Shown here one piece after another: positions 45,883 to 54,815 of a stretch of 59,572 nt of DNA. This DNA comes from Lachnospiraceae bacterium (lineage in GTDB: Bacteria > Bacillota > Clostridia > Lachnospirales > Lachnospiraceae), in the NCBI GenBank assembly GCA_016288005.1, contig JAEEXY010000009.1, positions 1-59,572 of the forward strand, given 5' to 3'. Position 1 is the first letter of the stretch. Each line of letters begins with the position of its first letter. The position numbers and the translations under genes are program-made. The notes under the pieces were generated by a model that saw only the letters and a list, made by a program, of their open reading frames with translations, was not told the DNA's origin and did not search any database.

Positions 45883-47499
45883 ATGAAAAAGTTTTTAGCA
45901 AGACTGTGTGCATTCGCGCTGATCATTGCTATGCTCGTTCCCGCTAACGTTTCGCGGGCAGCTGCATACGATCCCGATGCGGATTTCACAGGCAAGACCG
46001 TCATTCTTCACACAAATGACGTGCACGGAGCACTCGAAGGCTACAAGTACGCAAAGGGCCTTAAGGCTGCTTTCGAAAGAGCGGGCGCAGACGTTATCCT
46101 TGCGGACGCAGGCGATTTCTCACAGGGAGATCCCACCGTCAGCTACTACAAGGGACTCAGCGCGATCAAGACCATGAACAGAGCTCATTATGATGTAGCT
46201 ACTCTCGGAAACCATGAGTTTGACTACGGATGGGCAGTACTTAAAAAGAACCTCAAGAAGGCTAAGTTCACGGTAGTATGCGCGGACGTTCTCGAAAACG
46301 GCAAGGTTCTCGCAGGTACCAAGGCTAATACAGTTATCACCACCAAGGGCGGAGTTAAGGTCGGATTCTTCGGCCTGGAGACACCCGAGGCTCAGACAAA
46401 GACCAATCCCGCTCTGATCAAGGGACTCACATTCCTTGCAGGCAAGGATATGTTCGCCTGCGCACAGGCACAGGTTGACGAGCTCAAGGAAAAGGCTGAC
46501 GTTATCATCTGCCTCGCTCACCTCGGCATAGATGACGAGTCGATCGGAAACAGATCGATCGATCTCTGGAACAACGTTACCGGCATCGACTATATCATTG
46601 ACGGACATTCACATACCGTTATGACCGAAGGCGAAAAGGGCGAGAAGATCCAGTCTACCGGCACAAAGTTCGCTAACATCGGCGTTATCGTTATCGACAA
46701 CAAGACCAAGAAGATCGTTGACAACTATCTCATCGAGGTTGATGAGACTCTTCCCGCTTCTTACCTCGTTAAGAAGAAGGCATATAAGTACATCAACAAG
46801 ATCGAGGAGCTTTACGGAGAAGTATTCGCTAAGTCGGAAGTTGATTTAAACGGCGAGAAGGCTCCCGGCAACAGAACCGAAGAGACAAATAACGGCGATA
46901 TCATCACCGATGCCATGATCTGGACGGTTATGCAGAATAAGGAAGGCCTTACCGTAGATGACGATCATGTAGTAGCCATCACCAACGGCGGCGGTATCCG
47001 TGCGGCTATCGCGGCAGGCGATGTTACAAAGAAGGATGTATTCACTGTTCTTCCTTTCGGCAATACCGTTGCTCTTGTATATGTAACAGGCGCTGAGCTG
47101 CTTGAGGCTCTTGAGGCTTCCTGCCAGAGCTGCCCTGAGGCGGTTGGCGGATTCCCTCAGATCGCAGGCATGAAGATCACGATCGATACTTCCAAGGAGT
47201 ATCAGAAGAATGATGAGACTTATCCTAATTCGACTTACTACGGACCTAAGAAGATCACACGTGTGACCATCGATGAGGTAAACGGCAAGGCATTCAACGA
47301 GAAGGATATCTACGCTGTTATCACAAACAACTTCTGCGCGGACGGCGGCGATACATACTATGTATTCGGCAATTCCACGACCAAGTTTGATACAGGTACT
47401 CCTCTTGATGAGGCTCTTATGGCTTACATCACCGAAGAGCTCGGCGGCGTTATCGGATCTAAGTACGCTAAGCCTCAGGGACGTATCACCGTTAAATAA
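45883..47499 (+). CDS. Secreted 5'-nucleotidase/UshA-like metallophosphatase
   Basis: A 538-residue exported phosphoesterase. The signal peptide is residues 1-26. The metallophosphatase domain shows ILHTNDVHG (D46, H48) and GNHEFDYG (N110, H111), and later DGHSHT; the C-terminal 5'-nucleotidase domain carries NGGGIRA and a YVTGAELLEALE segment. It probably hydrolyses nucleotides or nucleotide sugars outside the cell. No LPXTG sequence or other C-terminal anchor is seen, so it is likely released or loosely held. GGAGGAG supports the ATG at 45883 over an upstream in-frame start at 45868. Codon use (GCT, CTT, GTT) is of the highly expressed type. Confidence 0.92.
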   Translation: MKKFLARLCAFALIIAMLVPANVSRAAAYDPDADFTGKTVILHTNDVHGALEGYKYAKGLKAAFERAGADVILADAGDFSQGDPTVSYYKGLSAIKTMNRAHYDVATLGNHEFDYGWAVLKKNLKKAKFTVVCADVLENGKVLAGTKANTVITTKGGVKVGFFGLETPEAQTKTNPALIKGLTFLAGKDMFACAQAQVDELKEKADVIICLAHLGIDDESIGNRSIDLWNNVTGIDYIIDGHSHTVMTEGEKGEKIQSTGTKFANIGVIVIDNKTKKIVDNYLIEVDETLPASYLVKKKAYKYINKIEELYGEVFAKSEVDLNGEKAPGNRTEETNNGDIITDAMIWTVMQNKEGLTVDDDHVVAITNGGGIRAAIAAGDVTKKDVFTVLPFGNTVALVYVTGAELLEALEASCQSCPEAVGGFPQIAGMKITIDTSKEYQKNDETYPNSTYYGPKKITRVTIDEVNGKAFNEKDIYAVITNNFCADGGDTYYVFGNSTTKFDTGTPLDEALMAYITEELGGVIGSKYAKPQGRITVK

Positions 47500-47523
47500 C
47501 AATCAAATAATCAAGTATGATCT

Positions 47524-47558
47524 GAGAGGCATCACCTTCGGGCGGTGCCTCTTTTTTT
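47524..47558 (+). terminator. Terminator of 5'-nucleotidase gene
   Basis: GAGG and CACC in 47526-47536 pair with GGTG and CCTC in 47544-47551, with a small bulge, and a run of seven T follows. Position 25 bases past the stop codon fits. Confidence 0.8.
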
Positions 47559-47685
47559 CACATTTTATTCACCGTTTTCACAATATTTGCTCACAAATGG
47601 CTGATATTCTACTTTACAGATCGATCGCAAGACAATAAAATCGTAGTGGCAGCAAAGCGCATTATACAGCCGGGAGGTGAGGCTT

Positions 47686-48489
47686 ATGTCAGCGCAGACA
47701 GTTTTCAAGAGATACGAAAAGAAATACCTGATGACCCGCGAGCAGGAAGAGATATTCTTAAAAAAGATCGAGGGCAGGATGAAGCTCGACAGATACGGCG
47801 AATCCACGATCTGCAATATATATTTCGATACTCCCGATTACGACCTGATCAGGAATTCCATAGAAAAACCGGTCTACAAGGAAAAGCTGAGGCTTCGCAC
47901 CTACGGCGTGCCCAGGGACGGTGAGCACAAGGCTTTCGTGGAGATCAAGAAGAAGTTTGACGGAGTGGTATATAAGCGAAGAGCGGAGATGAGCCTTAAG
48001 GAGGCTGAGGATTACCTCTACAGAGGCATTCATCCGCAGATAGATACCCAGATCATGAGGGAGCTCGACTGGTTCTTAAAGACCAATCCCGTACAGCCTG
48101 CGGTTTATCTGGCTTATGACAGACGGGCTTACGCAGGCATCCGCGAGCCTGAGTTCAGACTGACGCTCGACCGCAATATCAGGGCGAGATACAAGCAGCT
48201 CAAACTGACCGACGGCGCGGTCGGAGAGAGCGTTATTCCCGAGAACATGACGCTCATGGAGATCAAGATACCCGGCGCGATGCCGTTCTGGATGTCGAGA
48301 CTGCTCTCCGAAATGCAGCTGTTCCCGGTCAGCATTTCCAAGTACGGAACCTATTATAAAAATCACCCCGAGCTCGTCATGAGCGCGGTAAACAACCATA
48401 AAAAATACTTTGACCCCGCAAACGACGTGGTCGCGATCGACGCGGCACGCTCGAGAAAAGCACGGCATATGGACAAGGCGGGAGTATAA
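47686..48489 (+). CDS. VTC-domain polyphosphate polymerase-like protein
   Basis: A 267-residue protein of the VTC family, related to the catalytic domain of yeast polyphosphate polymerase Vtc4. It starts VFKRYEKKYLM and shows the tunnel-lining basic residues in IYFDTPDYDLIRNSIEKP, KEKLRLRTYG and EIKKKFDGVVYKRR. The GTG at 47677 is also open, but GGGAGG at 47672-47677 is 8 bases before the ATG at 47686. It precedes a DUF4956 gene by 20 bases, a common bacterial pairing, often with CotH proteins, of which none is visible here. Polyphosphate synthesis is inferred from the family. Confidence 0.88.
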   Translation: MSAQTVFKRYEKKYLMTREQEEIFLKKIEGRMKLDRYGESTICNIYFDTPDYDLIRNSIEKPVYKEKLRLRTYGVPRDGEHKAFVEIKKKFDGVVYKRRAEMSLKEAEDYLYRGIHPQIDTQIMRELDWFLKTNPVQPAVYLAYDRRAYAGIREPEFRLTLDRNIRARYKQLKLTDGAVGESVIPENMTLMEIKIPGAMPFWMSRLLSEMQLFPVSISKYGTYYKNHPELVMSAVNNHKKYFDPANDVVAIDAARSRKARHMDKAGV

Positions 48490-48509
48490 CCTGTTAGGAG
48501 GTAATCATT

Positions 48510-49178
48510 ATGTTTGACAGTATCATTTCATCCGCAGCGGGAGTTACCGCGAGCGAATTTCTCATCTGTTCCGCAATATCACTGGTGTTCGGCGCCGTTA
48601 TCGCGCTCGTGCACAGCTATAAGAACCGTTATTCAAAGAGCATGCTGCTGACTCTCGTAGTACTGCCTATCGTCATCCAGACCATTCTGATGCTCGTAAA
48701 CGGCAATATCGGCGCAGGCATAGCCGTACTCGGCGCGTTCTCACTGATCCGTTTCCGTTCGCAGCCCGGCAATTCGCGCGAGATCTCGAGCATTTTCCTC
48801 GCAACTGCGGTCGGTACCGCGATGTCGCTCGGATTTGTGGCCATAGCGGGTGTACTGCTCGCGGCAGTGGCTGTCGTGACCGTTGTCATGGTTAAGACAG
48901 GCATCGGCGAAAAGGGCGCCGACAAGCATCTGCGCATCACCATCCCCGAGAATCTCGATTACGAAGGCCTCTTCGATGATGTGTTTGACGCATTCACCGA
49001 AAGATGCGAGCTCACAAAGGTCAAGACAGTCAACATGGGCAGCCTCTACGAGCTGGACTATGAGCTCACCATGAAGAAGGACGTCAAAGAAAAGGAATTC
49101 CTCGATGCGCTCAGATGCCGCAACGGCAATCTGAACATCGTTCTGAGCAAAGTCATGACGGCGCGCGATGAGCTGTAA
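48510..49178 (+). CDS. DUF4956 membrane protein
   Basis: A 222-residue protein with four predicted membrane segments in the first 130 residues, including the conserved GAFSLIRFRSQPGNSREIS loop, and a cytoplasmic C-terminal domain. The family is routinely found next to VTC-domain proteins and may form a membrane partner for them; biochemical role unknown. TTAGGAGG precedes the ATG. A strong terminator follows. Confidence 0.88.
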   Translation: MFDSIISSAAGVTASEFLICSAISLVFGAVIALVHSYKNRYSKSMLLTLVVLPIVIQTILMLVNGNIGAGIAVLGAFSLIRFRSQPGNSREISSIFLATAVGTAMSLGFVAIAGVLLAAVAVVTVVMVKTGIGEKGADKHLRITIPENLDYEGLFDDVFDAFTERCELTKVKTVNMGSLYELDYELTMKKDVKEKEFLDALRCRNGNLNIVLSKVMTARDEL

Positions 49179-49207
49179 ACCGTAATAAACTTAAACAGAC
49201 CGTAAGT

Positions 49208-49240
49208 CCCCTCCGTATGCGCGGAGGGGCTTTTCTTTTT
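49208..49240 (+). terminator. Terminator of VTC-DUF4956 operon
   Basis: CCCCTCCG at 49208-49215 pairs with CGGAGGGG at 49222-49229 around a short loop, followed by CTTTTCTTTTT. Confidence 0.88.
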
Positions 49241-49312
49241 CGGCGCAGCGCCATGAAAACTCTTTTAAAATGCGAAATACTATTGTAAAATGATAGCAGG
49301 AGGAGAAGGACT

Positions 49313-51070
49313 ATGGATTTCGGTAAAGCATTGAAGTTTTCTGCGAACGAGACTACTGTTGAGGACTGCTATTCTTATCTCGACTGCGATGTCGTGATCA
49401 TAGACAGATATGTGCCCTCGCGCCTTGAGTCGGACAAGGCCTGCATCGCGCAGGACGAGCTGCCCGGAGGCGGGACTGTGATCCTTTTTGAAAAGGAGTA
49501 TTACGGCACGCTGGCGCTGCGCATTCCTTCACAGGAGACGATCAGGACGACCATATATATCAACGGCGAAGAGTACGAATACGCCACAGCTCCGGCCGAC
49601 GAGAACAGCCTCTACGCGCTGGTCGGCGGTCCGTTTGAGCCCGGCTGCAGACTGAAGCTCGCGATCGCGATGCCTTCAAGGACGGCCGTTATCCCTTACA
49701 ATGCGGATATGAGGATCTCGCCGGTCAGCTGCAACAACGGAACCGTACACTTAAGCGAGAGGCGCTCGCGTTTCCTCATAAGGCTCGAGACTCCCGCGGA
49801 CATGGTCACATTTAACCTGCCCGAAGGCTATGATATCGAGATTGGAGGCAAGTCGCGCGGCAATTCCGCGGAGCTGCTGATCGGTGATAATCTGTTCACG
49901 GGCTATAAGCTCAGGATATTTACCGAGGGACATTCGTCATACCGTGATTTTGACCTCGTTGTCATGCAGGCTATCGAGGAGCCGGAGCTCGACTCCTGCG
50001 CTGCCAATGCGTATACACCGATCACGGGCGCATTTGCGGGTGAGGCCTGCTATGTGCTCGACAGACGCAGCAGCAATACCGAAAATGCAACACACGGAAC
50101 CTTAGAGGACCCGATGCTTCGGATCGACCCCGTTACAGGCTACAAATGGGGCAGGATCAGCCCGGATAAGGCCGATTATTACTTTGAACTGGAAAACGGC
50201 GGCTATGAGGTCATGGCCTCGTTTACCTCAGAGGGCGCGCGCCTGATCGCGAACCCCGGCACCGAATACGAAAAGATCATGGTCAGGGATACCCGGACCG
50301 AAGAGCAGCGCAGCGGCATCAGGATCATAGACGGACAGCTCGTGCTTTCTGTCTGCGAGGGTGAGCCCGAGGCCGATATCATGACGCTTACGATACGCGC
50401 GATAGATACGATAGCAGTGGAGAGCGGCTATGAGCTCGTATATGACGGCAGGAGAGGAGATTCAGCGCCTGCGGCCGCAGACACCGCGTCGGAGGATTAC
50501 GGAGAGTCCTGCGGGGACGAGCCCGAGGATAACCGTAATATAGAGCTTGATCTGCCGACGGCGGAGGACTACGGTGAGCCTTACGTGGACGGACCCGAGG
50601 ACAACCGAAACATAGAGCTCGATCTGCCGACGGCGGAGGACTACGGGGATACCGAGCCTGCGCCCGAGCCTGTCAGCATAGAGGCGGAGAACGTCGGAGA
50701 AGCAGAGCTGAGCGCATATGCGGAGGAGGAACCCGAAGCTGAGGCAGAGCTTATGACTGAGCCTGTACAGGCATCCGGGACGGTTACCGGGCCGGCGCCC
50801 GCATTCAGGCCGGCACATGAGCCTGCAGCCGATAAGCCTCACGAGCCCGTATCCACCCGCACGGTCTCATTGAGGCCCGCAGCACCGCAGATCACGGTAT
50901 CTAAGACCGCCGCGCCTGCGGAAAAGCGGCGTGAGGCCACTCAGACATATATCAATACCAAGCTGGCCGCGAAAAAGAATTCCGATACGAAAAAAGCGCT
51001 CGGCATCGCGGCGGGCGCGCTCACGGTCGCGGGCGCCATATATGCCCTGCTCAGACGTGATAAGAAATAA
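49313..51070 (+). CDS. Unknown protein with acidic repeats and C-terminal membrane segment
   Basis: A 585-residue protein not recognised as any family. Residues 1-385 are mostly beta-rich and hydrophilic with no signal peptide. Residues about 394-440 carry a 24-residue acidic unit repeated twice and then begun a third time. A Glu/Pro/Ala-rich region to about 555 follows, then one membrane segment (GIAAGALTVAGAIYALL) and a basic end, RRDKK. The layout suggests a tail-anchored cytoplasmic protein, or, if exported by another route, a surface protein. GGAGGAGAAGG precedes the ATG, and terminators flank it on both sides, so it is probably monocistronic. Whether it works with the VTC pair upstream is not known. 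Confidence 0.6.
   Translation: MDFGKALKFSANETTVEDCYSYLDCDVVIIDRYVPSRLESDKACIAQDELPGGGTVILFEKEYYGTLALRIPSQETIRTTIYINGEEYEYATAPADENSLYALVGGPFEPGCRLKLAIAMPSRTAVIPYNADMRISPVSCNNGTVHLSERRSRFLIRLETPADMVTFNLPEGYDIEIGGKSRGNSAELLIGDNLFTGYKLRIFTEGHSSYRDFDLVVMQAIEEPELDSCAANAYTPITGAFAGEACYVLDRRSSNTENATHGTLEDPMLRIDPVTGYKWGRISPDKADYYFELENGGYEVMASFTSEGARLIANPGTEYEKIMVRDTRTEEQRSGIRIIDGQLVLSVCEGEPEADIMTLTIRAIDTIAVESGYELVYDGRRGDSAPAAADTASEDYGESCGDEPEDNRNIELDLPTAEDYGEPYVDGPEDNRNIELDLPTAEDYGDTEPAPEPVSIEAENVGEAELSAYAEEEPEAEAELMTEPVQASGTVTGPAPAFRPAHEPAADKPHEPVSTRTVSLRPAAPQITVSKTAAPAEKRREATQTYINTKLAAKKNSDTKKALGIAAGALTVAGAIYALLRRDKK
50492..50650 (+). repeat. 72-bp in-frame tandem repeat
   Basis: Two full units (50492-50563 and 50564-50635) and a third beginning at 50636. 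Each encodes ED-YGE...PEDNRNIELDLPTA. The second halves of the units are almost identical in DNA, differing at third codon positions, suggesting recent duplication. Confidence 0.85.
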
Positions 51071-51073
51071 TAC

Positions 51074-51111
51074 AAAAGAGAACTGCCGGTGAGGCAGTTC
51101 TCTTTTTCAGA
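51074..51111. terminator. Bidirectional terminator between convergent genes
   Basis: A perfect 14-bp stem, AAAAGAGAACTGCC at 51074-51087 with GGCAGTTCTCTTTT at 51093-51106, carries A-runs and T-runs on both sides. It serves the gene ending at 51070 and metH on the opposite strand ending at 51133. Confidence 0.92.
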
Positions 51112-51132
51112 TTCTTTTCCAAATCACATTTC

Positions 51133-53694
51133 TCACAGTCCGGCTTCGACCTCGGCGGCTATCTTTGCCGATCCGGCCGCATCCTTCGAGTAGTAGTCGG
51201 CTCCGATCTTTTGCGCCAGATCTGCCGTGAGTACGGCGCCGCCGACCATTATTTTGCAGCCGGGGCAGCTCTCGTGCAGCAGCGCGATCGTTTCCTCCAT
51301 ATTGTGGACGGTGGTCGTCATCAGCGCCGAGAGTCCGACGAGCCTGATATTATGCTCTTTGACGGTTTTGATGATCAGGTCGGGCTCCACATCCTTGCCC
51401 AGGTCGATAACCTCATATCCGTAGTTTTCCAGCAGCATCTTGACTATATTCTTGCCGATGTCGTGGATATCGCCTTTTACCGTAGCCAGCACGATCTGCA
51501 TGTGCTTTGACGAGGTGTCTGAAGGCAGGCCCGCCTTGATGATGTCAAAGCCGCGTTTTGCGGTCTCAGCCGCACCCATCAGCTGGGGCAGGAATATCTT
51601 GCCCTGCTCGTACAGCTCGCCCACGCGGTCGAGCGCAGGGATGAACTCATTGTTGATTATATCGAGCGCGGTCATCGAGTCCAGGAGCTCTTTTGTCTTC
51701 TCGGCAATGGCCGCTTTATTGCCGGAGATAATGATATCGGCAACGGTTTTTGTCCCGCCGGGTGCGGCGGACGAAGAACTGCCCGCACCGTCTCCTCCGA
51801 GAGCACCGATGAGACGTCCGGATGCGCTGCCCTGAGAGGGTGCGGAGGCTGCGGGCGCAGCCTGTGCGACGGTCGGATGGGCCTGCGCGTATGCAATGTA
51901 ATCAACCGAGCCTTCATCCTCCATGCTCAGAACCCTGTGCGCGTGCACGGTCTGCATATAGCGGTCCTTGGTGGGATCGATGATCGGGAGATTGAGCCCG
52001 CAGGTAAACGCTTCCGCGAGGAATACGGAGTTCAGGACCTCACGCTCGGGCAGGCCGAAGCTGATATTGCTGACTCCGAGACAGGTGTGGAGGCCGAGCT
52101 TCGCGCGGGCGAGGCCGACGGTCTTGAGGGTCTCGCGCGCCTCCTTCTGGTTGGTGGAAACGGTCATAACGAGACCGTCTATGATCAGGTTTTTCTTCGG
52201 AATGCCGTATTCGGCGGCTCGTTTCATGATCTTTTCCGCAATGGCTATCCTGTCCTCGGCCCTGTCGGGGATACCGCCTTCATCGAGAGTCAGGCAGATC
52301 AATGCCGCGCCGTATTTGGCAGCGATTGGCAGGACTGCCTTCATATTCTCCTCTTTGCCGTTTACCGAGTTAATGATCGGCTTGCCGCTGTAATGTCTGA
52401 CGGCGGCCTCGAGAGCTGCCGTGTCGGAGGTATCTATCTGCAGCGGCAGCGGACATGCGCCCTGCAGCTCCGTGATAAGGCGGACCAGGACACCTGCTTC
52501 GTCGATATCGGGAAGCCCGGCGTTAACATCGAGGATCTGCGCGCCGCATTCGTACTCGCGGATGCCCTCGGCCAGCAGCAGATCGAAATCCTGCGCGCGA
52601 AGCGCTGCGGAGATCTTCTTTTTGCCGGTTGGATTGAGACGTTCGCCGACAACGGCGGTCTTATTGTTATAGTCGATGAGCTCGCGTGCCGAGCAGACGA
52701 TCGCGTGTGAGGTCATGGCTTCGGGAGCGGCCAGATGTTCTTCGGGCTCATCGCTCCAGAAATGGGGCCCCCTGTAAGCGCCGCCGCTGAGCAGGTCCGC
52801 GAACGAATCGGAAAGAGTCTCACCCGAAGCCGCGGTCACGGTACGTACGATCTCGCGGATAAAATCAGGGTTTGTGCCGCAGCAGCCGCCGATGATCTGG
52901 ACCTTGTCGATCTCCTCGGCTCTGCAGCGGCTGAGTATCGCGTTGAGGTCGGCAGCGTATTCGGCGGGCGTAAGAGTATATACGCATTTGCCGTCAACGG
53001 TCTCGGGCAGGCCTGCGTTGGCCTGAACGATGACGGGCACCTCCGAGTAACGGCAGATCTCGGCAACAACATCCGAGAGGTCTGCGGGGCCGAGCGAGCA
53101 GTTAACGCCGACCGCGTCGACGCCGAGCCCGCAAAGAGTCACGGTGGCGGCAGCGGCATGCGCGCCGAGGAAGGTCCTGCAGTTTTTCTCGTAGGAGAGG
53201 GTCGCGATCACGGGCAGATCGGAATTCTCTTTTACCGCCAGCACCGCGGCTTTCATCTCGAGCAGATCGGTCATCGTCTCGATTATGAAAAGGTCGGCAC
53301 CTGCCTCGCAGCCGGCGATGACCTGCTCTTTAAACAGCTCGTAGGCGGCATCGAATTCGAAATCCCCGAGGGGCTTGAGCATTTTGCCGGTAGGGCCGAT
53401 ATCCTGCGCTACAAAACGGGCGCCGGAACTGCGCGCGATACGTATGCCAGCGGAAATGAGCTCGGAAGTGCGTTCGCCGAATTTCGCGGAATTGGCGCCG
53501 AAAGTATTGGCGGTGATGACATCCGAGCCGGCCTCAACGTAGGCACGGTGGATCTTCAGTATCTCTTCGGGATGAGTGAGATTCCACTCCTCAGGCAGCG
53601 TACCGGTCTCTAAGCCCGCCGCCTGCAGCATGGTCCCCATGCCGCCGTCAAAGAATATATATTTCCCGGATCTTAATGCGTCACGAAAAATCAT
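51133..53694 (-). CDS. metH: Cobalamin-dependent methionine synthase, lacking reactivation domain
   Basis: Transfers a methyl group from methyltetrahydrofolate through cobalamin to homocysteine. The 853 residues comprise a homocysteine-binding barrel (zinc Cys198 in GVNCSLGP, Cys271-272 in GGCCGT), a pterin-binding barrel from about 345 (VVGERLNPTGKKK), an Ala/Ser/Gly/Pro-rich linker at about 606-649, a helical cap, and the B12 domain with cobalt ligand H744 in DIHDIG. The C-terminal SAM-dependent activation domain of E. coli MetH is absent, as in Thermotoga. The frame is open from a TTG at 53712, but GGAGG at 53704-53708 indicates the ATG at 53694 (9-base spacing); the ATG at 53700 is too close. 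Confidence 0.95.
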   Translation of the reverse strand: MIFRDALRSGKYIFFDGGMGTMLQAAGLETGTLPEEWNLTHPEEILKIHRAYVEAGSDVITANTFGANSAKFGERTSELISAGIRIARSSGARFVAQDIGPTGKMLKPLGDFEFDAAYELFKEQVIAGCEAGADLFIIETMTDLLEMKAAVLAVKENSDLPVIATLSYEKNCRTFLGAHAAAATVTLCGLGVDAVGVNCSLGPADLSDVVAEICRYSEVPVIVQANAGLPETVDGKCVYTLTPAEYAADLNAILSRCRAEEIDKVQIIGGCCGTNPDFIREIVRTVTAASGETLSDSFADLLSGGAYRGPHFWSDEPEEHLAAPEAMTSHAIVCSARELIDYNNKTAVVGERLNPTGKKKISAALRAQDFDLLLAEGIREYECGAQILDVNAGLPDIDEAGVLVRLITELQGACPLPLQIDTSDTAALEAAVRHYSGKPIINSVNGKEENMKAVLPIAAKYGAALICLTLDEGGIPDRAEDRIAIAEKIMKRAAEYGIPKKNLIIDGLVMTVSTNQKEARETLKTVGLARAKLGLHTCLGVSNISFGLPEREVLNSVFLAEAFTCGLNLPIIDPTKDRYMQTVHAHRVLSMEDEGSVDYIAYAQAHPTVAQAAPAASAPSQGSASGRLIGALGGDGAGSSSSAAPGGTKTVADIIISGNKAAIAEKTKELLDSMTALDIINNEFIPALDRVGELYEQGKIFLPQLMGAAETAKRGFDIIKAGLPSDTSSKHMQIVLATVKGDIHDIGKNIVKMLLENYGYEVIDLGKDVEPDLIIKTVKEHNIRLVGLSALMTTTVHNMEETIALLHESCPGCKIMVGGAVLTADLAQKIGADYYSKDAAGSAKIAAEVEAGL

Positions 53695-53735
53695 TATCAT
53701 GTACCTCCCCAAAAGGTTCTGAAAACAGTGTAATC

Positions 53736-53764
53736 AGTATAGCATAGCGAAGTTTCCCCTGCAA
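53736..53764 (-). promoter_or_regulatory. Extended -10 promoter of metH
   Basis: On the minus strand, TTGCAG (53764-53759) and TGCTATACT with TATACT at 53741-53736 are 17 bases apart. The leader would be about 35 bases, too short for a SAM riboswitch. Confidence 0.55.
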
Positions 53765-53828
53765 TCCGGTTGAATAATTATGTATTTCCGCAATTATACC
53801 GCAACAAGAGCGGATTTATTCTGAAACA

Positions 53829-53873
53829 TCGGAACTGTTCCGACGAAAAAATCCGCAAATCGGATACAATCCG
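53829..53873 (+). promoter_or_regulatory. Palindromic operator-like sites over promoter of small HTH gene
   Basis: TCGGAACTGTTCCGA at 53829-53843 is a perfect 7-1-7 palindrome. CGGAT-ACA-ATCCG at 53861-53873 is a second one, which contains a -10-like TACAAT at 53865-53870. The -35 position is weak and overlaps the end of the first palindrome. The layout suggests repression, perhaps by the gene's own product. Confidence 0.45.
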
Positions 53874-53923
53874 AGCAAAAATGAATATATATCGATTAAT
53901 ATAAATTTACGGGAGGTAAGATT

Positions 53924-54265
53924 ATGGCATACAACGGTGATTACAGAAAGAGACTCAGAGAGATAGCGGATGAGGTCGGAAAGCCTCTTAACCTTATCTG
54001 TTACGATATGGACAGGAGCCACAGTTTTTTGAGCGATGTCATTAACGGCAGGCAGAACATGAAGGTGGACGATCTTGAAGTATTCTGCAGCGTGGTGGGT
54101 ATAGATCCCGCCGATTTCTTCGGTACGGACCGGAACGACCCCGACGCCGGCAGCGATTGCTCTCAGCTCTGTCTTGAAGTGGTCTATGAAGTTAAAAAAT
54201 GCGATGATGTTTTACTCCGTACGCTTCTTGCACTGCTGAAGGAAGTCAACGGGCGCAGAAGATAG
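53924..54265 (+). CDS. Small XRE-like helix-turn-helix protein
   Basis: A 113-residue protein. Residues 5-68 look like a Cro/C1-type helix-turn-helix: RLREIADEVGKPLNLICYDMDRS, HSFLSDVINGRQNMKVDDLEVFCSVVGI, then a DPADFF motif typical of XRE proteins. The last 40 residues are helical and acidic. GGGAGG precedes the ATG. Palindromes lie over its promoter, compatible with autoregulation. It is followed after 43 bases by an unknown gene in the same direction. Confidence 0.75.
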   Translation: MAYNGDYRKRLREIADEVGKPLNLICYDMDRSHSFLSDVINGRQNMKVDDLEVFCSVVGIDPADFFGTDRNDPDAGSDCSQLCLEVVYEVKKCDDVLLRTLLALLKEVNGRRR

Positions 54266-54308
54266 CCGAAACATATCCCGGTGCCGAAGGAAAAAGGGAG
54301 GTGCCGAT

Positions 54309-54782
54309 ATGGAGGTTGCAGACATTGAAAAGCTGGCGAGGAAGAACATCAAGATCCTTCAAAGGCTGTCCGAGGACTACAGGGGAGTAGTCATAGACAC
54401 GGTAAACAAAGCATTTGGCAGAAATTACTCTATAACGGATGAACTGGAAATCTTATCTTACAATTCTTTAGCAATCAGAGCCGACAGAGAGCGGGTCTAC
54501 GAATGCAAAGTCACAAGGACGTGGAGCGGGGAACTGGCTCTCTGTCTTATCGAAAGGGGACATGCGGGCGGAACGGGAAAAGCCATGCTTGAATGCAACG
54601 AGCTTTTTATCGATATGGGGAGCCTCGCACTGATCAGGACCAGGAATTCAGGTATTAATTCAGATAGAATGCGATGTATCATCGATACGCCGGGCGGCGC
54701 GATCAAATTCGCGATACCCATAGTTGAGGTGGATTATGAAAGAGGACAGATCATGAAAATGATCAAGATCTGGGCGGAATAA
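54309..54782 (+). CDS. Unknown 157-residue protein
   Basis: Not recognised. The first 40 residues are predicted helical (IEKLARKNIKILQRLSEDY); the remainder alternates short strands and turns and ends KMIKIWAE. There are no membrane segments, no signal peptide and few cysteines. GGGAGGTG precedes the ATG by a normal distance, which supports a real gene. It follows the small HTH gene, probably in the same transcript, and is followed by a terminator-like hairpin. Confidence 0.65.
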   Translation: MEVADIEKLARKNIKILQRLSEDYRGVVIDTVNKAFGRNYSITDELEILSYNSLAIRADRERVYECKVTRTWSGELALCLIERGHAGGTGKAMLECNELFIDMGSLALIRTRNSGINSDRMRCIIDTPGGAIKFAIPIVEVDYERGQIMKMIKIWAE

Positions 54783-54815
54783 CCGCAGCGGTACACCGGG
54801 ATCGGCTGAATGAAA

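Noticed and set aside
53695-53740. SAM or cobalamin riboswitch upstream of metH
   Set aside because: The leader after the likely promoter is only about 35 bases and shows no conserved riboswitch elements.
53829-53843. LexA/SOS box in front of the small HTH gene
   Set aside because: Firmicute SOS boxes have four bases between the half-sites (CGAAC-N4-GTTCG); here the gap is one base.
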